Position numbers and translations under genes: made by a program. The notes beneath the pieces are model-generated. The model ran no database searches. It was not told where the DNA came from and worked only from the letters and a program-made list of their open reading frames with translations. From a virus, in IMG/VR virus record IMGVR_UViG_3300031784_000195, positions 1 through 24,534 of that record: a stretch of DNA of 24,534 bases. The stretch is one strand, 5' to 3'. Numbering within the stretch: position 1 is the stretch's first letter; each line of letters starts with the position of its first letter. Shown piece by piece: positions 7,650 through 13,471 of this stretch.

Positions 7650-8909
7650 TTATAGAATGCCTGCGAGTTGTTGTAGACGCTTTGCGACTGTATTTTCTTC
7701 TAAAATTTCCTTCTTTGGTGCTGTACTTGGGGTTGGCTTTGATGCCAAACCTTCGGTAACAACCTTACTTGATACGGTGCGTCCCTTTGCATTCTTAGCA
7801 GTTACAGTCATTGCTTCTGCTAATGTTGCATATACCATCTTGACTTCACGTACATTGATTGCTCTGTCGAATGATTCGAGGATTGCAACCTTTTGTTCGT
7901 TGGTCAAACCTTCCTTACGGAAGATCTTGTTGGTATAAAGGAGTTTTGCGTTTAGAAGATTTACTTCGTTAAGCTTGCCTCGTAGGACTTCTACAACCTT
8001 ACGATATTCTGCTAGCTCTTTTTGAAGATCTGCCATCTTAGATGCCATTTGATGCTTTTGTTCTGTGTCCTTAGCATCTTGGGCTTCTAATTCACGAAGG
8101 ATTGCTTCAAGATCGAGTTCTTCTTCGCCTTCACCTTCACCTGCGCCATAACCCATTTCCATCTTTGGTTCTGCTGGGTTCATTGCGAACTTATGTGGGT
8201 CTGATGCATCTTCTGCACCTTCTGCCTTACCCATAGGATTTACTGCTGGAGCGGATGGCTTGTCATCACCCTTCTTTTGCATTGCATCTGAATGTTTCTT
8301 AGCTGCTTCTGGTGGGGTGCCTGCATCTGCGGTTGGGTCTACAACCTTAGCTGCTTCGTCTGCCTTTTCCTCTTCCTCTTCCTTTTCTTCATCATCATGC
8401 ATTTCTTCATTATAACCTTCCTTCATTTCTTCCTTCTCTTCTTCACCTTCATGCTTAGCTTCGTCGAGTTCTTCTTCTTCAGCTTCTGAAAGTGCGTTTA
8501 CATCTCCTTCTAATTCCTTGATTACTTCGTCAAGGTCAAAATCTGATTCTGACCAATCATCATACCAATCGGTTGATGAGTCGGTTTCACCTTCACCGCC
8601 TTGATCAATATCCGATGAGTAGTTTGCTGCATCGGATGGTTCCTTGTTGTCACCAGTTCCGATTGCGGAAGTATCTTCTGGACCACCACCTGTTACGTGT
8701 GTTGCGTCTTGGAATGGTTCTTCCTTTGCCTTTTCCGCACCTTCTGCTGTTTCCATTGCTTCGGCACGTAAGCGCTTTGCAAGCATGGACTTGATTTGGG
8801 GTGTGAAGGTTTCTTCTAATGCAATCTTTGCATTTGCGATAGCCATATCACGGACTGCATCTGCATCTGCAATTGCTTGCTTTAGAAGTTCGTTTGTAAT
8901 TTCTGCCAT
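7650..8909 (-). CDS. 22: Prohead core scaffold, gp22-like
   Basis: I place the start at the ATG of MAEITNELLKQ (8907-8909), preceded by GAGAGG, giving 419 residues. An in-frame upstream ATG at 8984 would add 25 residues but lies beyond the intergenic hairpins and lacks a binding site. The protein is very acidic between about residues 55 and 265, with long Glu/Asp-rich runs, then helical. A conserved C-terminal part contains LLYTNKIFRKEGLTNEQKVA. Scaffolds of this type form the prohead core and are degraded by gp21 into small peptides. Many LxE or IxE sites are present, such as ALSE-A and TLAE-A. It is longer than T4 gp22 (269), mostly through the acidic region. It lies directly upstream of the capsid gene. 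Confidence 0.88.
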   Translation of the reverse strand: MAEITNELLKQAIADADAVRDMAIANAKIALEETFTPQIKSMLAKRLRAEAMETAEGAEKAKEEPFQDATHVTGGGPEDTSAIGTGDNKEPSDAANYSSDIDQGGEGETDSSTDWYDDWSESDFDLDEVIKELEGDVNALSEAEEEELDEAKHEGEEEKEEMKEGYNEEMHDDEEKEEEEEKADEAAKVVDPTADAGTPPEAAKKHSDAMQKKGDDKPSAPAVNPMGKAEGAEDASDPHKFAMNPAEPKMEMGYGAGEGEGEEELDLEAILRELEAQDAKDTEQKHQMASKMADLQKELAEYRKVVEVLRGKLNEVNLLNAKLLYTNKIFRKEGLTNEQKVAILESFDRAINVREVKMVYATLAEAMTVTAKNAKGRTVSSKVVTEGLASKPTPSTAPKKEILEENTVAKRLQQLAGIL

Positions 8910-8930
8910 ATAATGCCTCTCGTTTGTTTC

Positions 8931-8949
8931 AATAGTTATTTTAACTATT
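8931..8949 (-). promoter_or_regulatory. Perfect 8-bp hairpin in the scaffold leader
   Basis: AATAGTTA (8931-8938) and TAACTATT (8942-8949) pair perfectly around a 3-nt loop, 21 nt before the scaffold start. In RNA it would sit just above the GAGAGG ribosome binding site. It overlaps a possible -10 box, so it may act on transcription, translation or message stability. Confidence 0.4.
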
Positions 8950-8974
8950 ATACGGTTATTAATACAAAAGCATA
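8947..8974 (-). promoter_or_regulatory. Possible MotA-type middle promoter before the scaffold gene
   Basis: On the minus strand TATGCTTTT (8974-8966) matches 8 of 9 positions of the T4 MotA box consensus (A/T)(A/T)TGCTT(T/C)A. After a 13-nt spacer comes a perfect TATAAT (8952-8947). This is the layout of a T4 middle promoter. Scaffold genes are normally late, and AT-rich DNA yields chance matches, so the call is tentative. Confidence 0.3.
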
Positions 8975-8975
8975 G

Positions 8976-8993
8976 ACACCCCAAAAGAGGTGT
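8976..8993 (-). promoter_or_regulatory. Hairpin with UUUU loop between bS21 and scaffold genes
   Basis: On the minus strand ACACCTC and GGGGTGT form a 7-bp stem with one G-U pair around TTTT. No T-run follows directly, so it is a poor classical terminator. It could be an RNA-processing or stability element, or a weak terminator, in the 129-nt gap before the scaffold gene. Confidence 0.4.
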
Positions 8994-9038
8994 AATCTAT
9001 ATAATATATATTAGTGCTTTGACAAAAAACACTATTTT

Positions 9039-9257
9039 TTACCATTCTGAATTCTTTTTCTTCTCTACCTTCTTTTCTTCACGAATACGGCGACGAAGTG
9101 CTTCTTGTTGCTTTAAGATTTTTTTCTTTGACCTCTTGACATAAAACTCACGGCGCTTCACTTCGTTTACTATTTCTGCCTTTTTAACCATTTTAGAGAA
9201 TTGTCGAAGTGCTCTATCTAAATCACCAAGACTGTCCCCTCTTACTTCTACATACAT
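9039..9257 (-). CDS. rpsU: Phage-encoded ribosomal protein bS21 homologue
   Basis: This 72-residue basic protein matches small-subunit ribosomal protein bS21 along its length. The hallmark region is ALRQFSKMVKKAEIVNEVKR followed by REFY (about residues 16-39), corresponding to E. coli [24 protein letters not shown]. A Lys/Arg-rich C-terminal helix follows, as in cellular bS21 (71 residues). bS21 lies near the 3' end of 16S rRNA, close to where mRNA Shine-Dalgarno pairing occurs. It is one of the ribosomal proteins known to be carried by phages. The gene has a very strong binding site (AAGGAGGT) and lies 12 nt after the holin candidate. A plausible role is remodelling host ribosomes for phage messages; that is inference. 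Confidence 0.9.
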   Translation of the reverse strand: MYVEVRGDSLGDLDRALRQFSKMVKKAEIVNEVKRREFYVKRSKKKILKQQEALRRRIREEKKVEKKKNSEW

Positions 9258-9269
9258 ACAACCTCCTTA

Positions 9270-9593
9270 TTAGCCACCTAATGTATTTGAGAATGATTGA
9301 CCATCTTCTTCGTCCATCTTTTGTACTAACATCTTATCCTTATCGGTATCTGAGAACCAGTAGTCAATAATCTTACCGTATGAACCAATAAATGCACCAA
9401 GCATAAGAAGTAAAAGTTCTTTCCATTCACCGTCAATTGGTGTTTGCATATACACTGCACCAGTGATGCCTGCAACGATTAACATAAATGTGACAAGAAC
9501 GATGCCCGTGATATTCCAACGACGAGCCATCATCTTGAACAACATTTCTTGGAACTTACTTTCTTGTGATACTGGGGTTTCTTCTGTTGCCAT
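9270..9593 (-). CDS. Two-TM membrane protein, holin candidate
   Basis: I choose the second ATG (MATEETPVSQ, 9591-9593) because a GGAGATAG binding site spans the upstream ATG at 9605; this gives 107 residues. A soluble N-terminus (1-27) is followed by a membrane segment at about 28-49 (ITGIVLVTFMLIVAGITGAV) and a second at about 59-79. A charged C-terminal tail has DTDKDKM. Two TM helices, short length and charged tail resemble class II holins, and the GAFIGSYGKIIDYWF segment recalls holin-type proteins of T4-like marine phages. No endolysin is visible nearby. A membrane anchor with another role is possible. Confidence 0.75.
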   Translation of the reverse strand: MATEETPVSQESKFQEMLFKMMARRWNITGIVLVTFMLIVAGITGAVYMQTPIDGEWKELLLLMLGAFIGSYGKIIDYWFSDTDKDKMLVQKMDEEDGQSFSNTLGG

Positions 9594-9620
9594 AACTATC
9601 TCCATTAATAAAACTTGTAA

Positions 9621-9628
9621 ATAAATAG
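9621..9628 (-). promoter_or_regulatory. Putative late promoter motif before the holin candidate and bS21
   Basis: The minus strand reads ACCTATTTATTTAC, a one-base variant of the CTATTTATA motif, 27 nt before the holin-candidate start. It begins next to the stop codon of the HAD gene. Function is inferred from recurrence. Confidence 0.35.
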
Positions 9629-9629
9629 G

Positions 9630-10313
9630 TTATTTCATATTTTTAGCGATATAATTCATCGCCGTCTTTCTGACTACCGAATCTGTTCCATAACCCAATG
9701 CACTCTTAACCAAAATATCACGGCCAGTTTGTGGATTTTTAATACGATGTTTTAATAAATCTTTTAGTCGTGTTTGTTTTGTTGGTGTTCCACCAGCTTG
9801 TTTTGTATCTTTTTCTTGTGCTTGTTGCACGACCAACTTTGTTTGTGGATACTTGTCCATTAATGTTTTGACTGCTTTTACATTCTTTGGTGCATCGTCA
9901 ACAAATGCTATTCTGGTATATCCATTTTTAATATGTTTTTCTATGTATCGCGCTTTTTCCATCGGGTCGCTATCACCTAATGCAGCAATTGTGATACCCG
10001 ATGTGATACCTTGTGACTTTAAAAATTGCGCAATAGGTTTAGTATGACCACGAGCAGTTAAGACTACTACTTTATCTGCTTTCTTTTGATCAATGACTTT
10101 CTTTAATAGATTGACATATTTTTTTATAGGACGGGGATTTTTCAATTGTTCAAACTCTGAGTAGTCGAACGTATCACCAGGCTGTTTTTCGTATGATACG
10201 TAATCAGCGGGACTTATATCTTTTTTCTTTCCATCCTTGTCAATAACAATAACCCTAGCGTCTGTATGCACTAGGGTATCGTCAAAATCAGTAATATATG
10301 CGGTTTTACCCAT
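9630..10313 (-). CDS. HAD-superfamily phosphatase
   Basis: This 227-residue protein has the HAD fold signature motifs: DFDDT (D9 nucleophile, D11 acid/base) at residues 9-13, VVLTARG with T86, K120 in the PMEKARY segment, and FVDDAPKN with D139/D140. This is the complete catalytic set of a Mg-dependent phosphohydrolase, similar in layout to acid-phosphatase or polynucleotide 3'-phosphatase types. No kinase domain is fused, so it is not a full Pnk. The C-terminal third (about 165-227) is basic and may bind nucleic acid. It is coupled to the upstream gene through a TAATATG junction. The substrate is unknown: a 3'-phosphate end or a nucleotide is possible. Confidence 0.82.
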   Translation of the reverse strand: MGKTAYITDFDDTLVHTDARVIVIDKDGKKKDISPADYVSYEKQPGDTFDYSEFEQLKNPRPIKKYVNLLKKVIDQKKADKVVVLTARGHTKPIAQFLKSQGITSGITIAALGDSDPMEKARYIEKHIKNGYTRIAFVDDAPKNVKAVKTLMDKYPQTKLVVQQAQEKDTKQAGGTPTKQTRLKDLLKHRIKNPQTGRDILVKSALGYGTDSVVRKTAMNYIAKNMK

Positions 10314-10314
10314 A

Positions 10315-10797
10315 TTAACGGGTTACTAACTTATATGCAGTTGCTACCATCTTTTCGGTTGGAAGGGACAACATCTTCTTTCTATTGTCTGGTGATAACT
10401 TGTGTAATACACGAGTCAATAATGCTGCGGTGTAAATGTCTAACATTACACCACCAACTTCTGCTGGTTTTCTGTCCTTTACAATACTCAATATTTGACT
10501 TTGCTTAGAACTATAATCTTCACTAGTGGTGACCAAGTGTGGGTCATTCGATACAGTTGGTGTGGTATCGTCAGATGCTACTGGAAAATCGGAGATTGGG
10601 ACTGCTCCTGCAACTTCGTCCTTTTTCTTTGGTAGTTTATCGTGTGGAGTAGATGCATACTTTTCTACACTACCTTTTGCCACAGTCTGTGCTAACTTTC
10701 TTGCGGTTGGACTAAAATCACTTGCTTTTGCTCGTCCAGTTTGGATAGCTCTAACAATACCAAATAATTTTTGTTGTGCTTTACTAACTGATGGCAT
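10315..10797 (-). CDS. Conserved phage protein with DUF3008-like N-terminus
   Basis: This 160-residue protein has two parts. The first 60 residues (SKAQQKLFGIVRAIQTGRA, then a Ser/Lys-rich helix) look like the short KAQQ-type domain I know as DUF3008, found in many phages. The last 65 residues (KPAEVGGVMLDIYTAALLTR, then NRKKMLSL) look like a second module I associate with T4-like marine phages, where it also occurs separately. The two are joined by an acidic, disordered-looking linker (about 62-90). Function is unknown. Its start directly follows the stop of the metallopeptidase gene (TAAATG), and it is coupled to the HAD gene downstream. The accessory location suggests a virion-associated or host-takeover role. 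Confidence 0.78.
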   Translation of the reverse strand: MPSVSKAQQKLFGIVRAIQTGRAKASDFSPTARKLAQTVAKGSVEKYASTPHDKLPKKKDEVAGAVPISDFPVASDDTTPTVSNDPHLVTTSEDYSSKQSQILSIVKDRKPAEVGGVMLDIYTAALLTRVLHKLSPDNRKKMLSLPTEKMVATAYKLVTR

Positions 10798-11166
10798 TTA
10801 TCTCTCCACGTACATTTCTGGTCGTAAGTATCTAAACTTACGCATTAATTCACCTGCTTTTGCATTTGCTTCGTTTTCTGTGTTTGACCCATCTTCACCA
10901 TTCAACTCTTGATTACTGGTTCGTTGTTTGTGATGCACCATCTCGTGAGCCAAGGTTCGTAATACATCCGCAATATGACGATTACCTTTTACGATAATAA
11001 TTTCGTCAGTTTGTGGATTATAGGTTCCAAAGGTTAAATTTTCTTTAGAATAATCACTACCCACAAATTTAATATTGGCAGGTAGTGATTGAAGTTGTAG
11101 CTCTTTTGCGACAAACTTTACAAATTCATTTGTGATATTTTCATTTAGTAAAGCTTTAAGTCGCAT
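10798..11166 (-). CDS. Small HExxH metallopeptidase-like protein
   Basis: This 122-residue protein contains the zinc-peptidase motif HEMVHH within LRTLAHEMVHHKQRT (about residues 71-85). About twenty residues later the helix NTENEANAKAGELM supplies a Glu as plausible third ligand. This fits minimal gluzincin-type domains found in phages. The N-terminus MRLKALLNE-N ends in an LxE motif like that cut by the prohead protease, so it may be a packaged protein. It lies between the EF-hand protein and the KAQQ-type protein with gaps of 6 and 0 nt. Its protein target is unknown; it could process virion or host proteins. Activity is inferred from the motif. Confidence 0.8.
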   Translation of the reverse strand: MRLKALLNENITNEFVKFVAKELQLQSLPANIKFVGSDYSKENLTFGTYNPQTDEIIIVKGNRHIADVLRTLAHEMVHHKQRTSNQELNGEDGSNTENEANAKAGELMRKFRYLRPEMYVER

Positions 11167-11172
11167 AGAAAA

Positions 11173-11430
11173 TTATTTGGTCTTTTTCTTTGTTGTTATC
11201 TTTTTTGCCTTCTTAACAACCTTTTTACTAGTTGCTTCTACTGCCTTAACGGCTGCAACTGCGTCTTTGAGGTCAACCTTACCATCACCGTTGACATCAA
11301 CAACCTTAACTGCAACTGCTTCAACCTTCTTGGTTGCCTTTAACAAAGGTGCTGGGGCTTCCATTACCTTACGATTAACAAAATAAATTACAACTGCTAA
11401 TACGAATACTACTACTAAAAATGTTGTCAT
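11173..11430 (-). CDS. Membrane-anchored protein with one EF-hand / dockerin-like loop
   Basis: This 85-residue protein has an N-terminal membrane segment (about 3-18, FLVVVFVLAVVIYFV), a short linker, and a calcium-loop motif DVNGDGKVDLKD at residues 45-56 with ligand positions 1, 3, 5, 9 and 12 filled. A Lys-rich tail (ending KKKTK) follows. The loop and following helix look like half of a dockerin or a single EF-hand. Two other proteins in this window carry similar loops. AAGGAG precedes the ATG. Anchoring with a basic cytoplasmic tail would allow contact with DNA or the bacterial envelope, but no function is known. Confidence 0.78.
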   Translation of the reverse strand: MTTFLVVVFVLAVVIYFVNRKVMEAPAPLLKATKKVEAVAVKVVDVNGDGKVDLKDAVAAVKAVEATSKKVVKKAKKITTKKKTK

Positions 11431-11439
11431 AAAAACTCC

Positions 11440-12027
11440 TTACTTTAGTTCACCTAAAAAGTCATATATCAATGTATCAATACGACTATAGGGGGTGATA
11501 ATTTGACCACCCTTGTTTTCGTTGATAAATGCCCCGTGAGTACTTGGATTACTGACAATATCAAAGCAGATAAGTGAGAAGTCATCACCAACTTCTACAG
11601 TATTCTCACCGATTGGTTTGACAGAACCCATACCACGGGATGAAACACCCAATCGGATATTGTTCTTGATGAGTTCACGAACGATATTGCCTGATGGGGT
11701 AGATAAAATTTCGATATTGCCCTTGACATCATCACCTTCGAACCAGAGTTCGGTGACGTTGCAACAGACGTTTTTTAAGTTGACGACAGGACTTTCTGGA
11801 TGGTCGAGTTCACCAAGTGCACGGCGTTGTGATACGAAGTTATTCTTGTATACCATTGCTTCACGTGATAAGATTTCCTTTGGATATACACGACCATTCT
11901 GGTTCTTCATTTCTGCACGTTGAAGTAAAACATCTTTTAACATCAAAGGTTTACTGATGTCTGCTGCTTCTTTTAATAAAGTAGTGTCATAAGAAATGAC
12001 ATTATATTCTACGAGTAATGTTTGCAT
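11440..12027 (-). CDS. 21: Prohead maturation protease, gp21-like
   Basis: I place the start at MQTLLVEYNVI (12025-12027), which directly follows the upstream stop (TAATATG), giving 195 residues; T4 gp21 has 212. The fold family is the herpesvirus-type assembly protease. Visible motifs are NGRVYP (44-49), GELDHPESP with catalytic His76, and LGVSSRGMG with the likely catalytic Ser129 or Ser130. It cuts scaffold and capsid proteins after (L/I)xE during head maturation, then degrades itself; LLKE20-A21 is a plausible self-processing site. A longer reading from 12069 would overlap the previous gene and has no ribosome binding site. Position upstream of scaffold and capsid genes is as in T4. Confidence 0.92.
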   Translation of the reverse strand: MQTLLVEYNVISYDTTLLKEAADISKPLMLKDVLLQRAEMKNQNGRVYPKEILSREAMVYKNNFVSQRRALGELDHPESPVVNLKNVCCNVTELWFEGDDVKGNIEILSTPSGNIVRELIKNNIRLGVSSRGMGSVKPIGENTVEVGDDFSLICFDIVSNPSTHGAFINENKGGQIITPYSRIDTLIYDFLGELK

Positions 12028-12028
12028 A

Positions 12029-12526
12029 TTATTGCCCACGGATTTCACGGATGCGTGTTGCAAGTCCAAGAAGTCTTGATTCCAACTTCAATAATCCTTG
12101 TTGTGTACGCTTCCATAGTTGTTCACTTGCGATACCTGATTCAGTCTTTAAACGACTATTCATTCTAATAACACGTTCAACTTCTTGTAAATTTCTATTA
12201 AGTTGTGAAATAGCTTCTGCAATCTTTCTGTGTGGTGTCTTTGATGTGTCGTTCTTATATTCGTAATACTTGTTTTCGTTTAATTCCTTAGTGACAATTT
12301 CCATTTTATCGGCTGGACGATTTGCTTCTTCTTCACCCTTTGGAGTTAACTTAAATCCTGTGGTTGCGGTGGCAATATGCTTAGAACGTGCTACACTCTT
12401 TGCTTTATTACCACGAAACGAATATGGAGTTAGGTATCCAGGAACATTTGCTGTCGTTGTCATTTCATCAAGTTTTTTCTTGATAATTTGTCGGACGCGT
12501 TCACGAATTTGTTGTGTTTTGTCCAT
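12029..12526 (-). CDS. Conserved helical protein at the gp67/gp68 position
   Basis: This 165-residue basic protein lies between the portal and protease genes, where T4 encodes prohead core proteins gp67 and gp68. After an N-terminal helix (KTQQIRERVRQIIKKKLDE, ending in an LDE-M cleavage-like site) comes the motif TTTANVPGYLTPYSFRG (about 23-39), which I associate with structural proteins of T4-like phages. The rest (about 95-165) is a coiled helix with conserved-looking Arg/Leu spacing. It is translationally linked to the protease by TAATATG. A role in prohead core or as a virion protein is likely from position, but sequence alone does not prove it. Confidence 0.8.
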   Translation of the reverse strand: MDKTQQIRERVRQIIKKKLDEMTTTANVPGYLTPYSFRGNKAKSVARSKHIATATTGFKLTPKGEEEANRPADKMEIVTKELNENKYYEYKNDTSKTPHRKIAEAISQLNRNLQEVERVIRMNSRLKTESGIASEQLWKRTQQGLLKLESRLLGLATRIREIRGQ

Positions 12527-12529
12527 AGA

Positions 12530-13408
12530 TTAACTCTTTAAAGTGTCTAGTGTCTTGGTAATTTCCAAGGCAATTAATAACGCGGTCATGTGATTTTCCT
12601 TGACCATTTGAACTGTCTTTAACTTTTCCAATTGTGAAACAACTTCTGACAACTTGATGGTAGTCACTTTATTATCAATTTTAGCTATCTTCTTTGTTAT
12701 TTCGGCAATCAATTCTTTTGCCAAATCTACGGCATATGCTCGAAGAGCTGCTGAATTGGATACGTTATAGATATATTCACGGAGAAGGTTTTTTTGCTTA
12801 TCACTAAGGTCTACATACTTTTGATTGAACTTTTCCATCAAAATCTTGTAGGTTAATAAACGTAAATCTTCTTCTTGGTTCTTTACGGTTTCAAATAATG
12901 CAGTTTCCTTCTTAATTTCCTTGTTGACAATCTTACCACTTAAATGTTCAACAATAGTAAACTTAGCTTCAACCATACCTTGAATTTCATTGAAGTCTTG
13001 GATTTCGTTTACTGCACCATCAAATACCTTATATACAGAAGCATAAACTTTGTAAGACGGAATACGGGCATTTAAAAATTCTTTTAAATCGTAGTTGTTT
13101 TTAATTTCACGAATTAACTTGTATTTTTGTGTGTTTAATGCCACTTCATTTAACTTTTTACGTTGTGATATCAATACGTTGATAAGTTCAAATGCCTTAG
13201 TTTCACTGAGTTGTTGTGCATTGAAGAAGGAACGATAAAGTATCAATTCTTTACCAAGTTCTGTCTTAGAATTGAAATACTCTTTCATTAGTTTGACCGC
13301 AGTATCATTACTACGGTTTTCCAATGCGTCTGAGGTTATTTTACGGACTAATAGTTCAAATAGTATGCCCGTATTCCGAATTTTGTTATGCTTGACGTTT
13401 GCTTTCAT
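12530..13408 (-). CDS. Conserved helical protein between portal and protease genes
   Basis: I prefer the ATG at 13406-13408 (MKANVKHNKIRNT), since GGGA lies 5 nt before it; the ATG at 13414 would add two residues and overlaps that site. The product is 292 residues, almost entirely predicted helix and rich in Lys, Glu and Leu, with no enzyme motif. Its segment HNKIRNTGILFELLVRKITS looks family-specific, and I associate such proteins with the portal-protease interval of T4-like marine phages. By position it could stand in for T4 core proteins gp67/gp68, though it is much longer. A small hairpin (13425-13440) lies in its leader. Function is unknown. Confidence 0.8.
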   Translation of the reverse strand: MKANVKHNKIRNTGILFELLVRKITSDALENRSNDTAVKLMKEYFNSKTELGKELILYRSFFNAQQLSETKAFELINVLISQRKKLNEVALNTQKYKLIREIKNNYDLKEFLNARIPSYKVYASVYKVFDGAVNEIQDFNEIQGMVEAKFTIVEHLSGKIVNKEIKKETALFETVKNQEEDLRLLTYKILMEKFNQKYVDLSDKQKNLLREYIYNVSNSAALRAYAVDLAKELIAEITKKIAKIDNKVTTIKLSEVVSQLEKLKTVQMVKENHMTALLIALEITKTLDTLKS

Positions 13409-13424
13409 AAACATCCCATTTTAG

Positions 13425-13440
13425 TGACAGTATACCGTCA
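13425..13440 (-). promoter_or_regulatory. Small near-palindrome in the leader after the portal gene
   Basis: TGACAG (13425-13430) and CCGTCA (13435-13440) pair in the minus-strand RNA, with one G-U pair, around a TATA loop. No T-run follows, so it is not a typical terminator. The adjacent AT-rich TATATTTAATAT (minus) is a loose relative of the CTATTTATA motif. Role unknown. Confidence 0.3.
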
Positions 13441-13471
13441 TATATTAAATATAACGAATATTAATAAGACT

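Noticed and set aside
8292-8489. Plus-strand frame rich in Phe and Leu resembling a membrane protein
   Set aside because: It is the antisense of the Glu/Lys-rich scaffold region (GAA/GAG give TTC/CTC), so the hydrophobic look is an artefact.
8910-8984. Upstream start of the scaffold at 8984
   Set aside because: The 25 extra residues are Cys/Ile-rich, span the leader hairpins and lack a ribosome binding site, while GAGAGG precedes the ATG at 8909.
12029-12069. Longer start for the prohead protease at 12069
   Set aside because: It would overlap the preceding gene by 41 nt without a ribosome binding site, while the ATG at 12027 sits in the same TAATATG junction used five other times.
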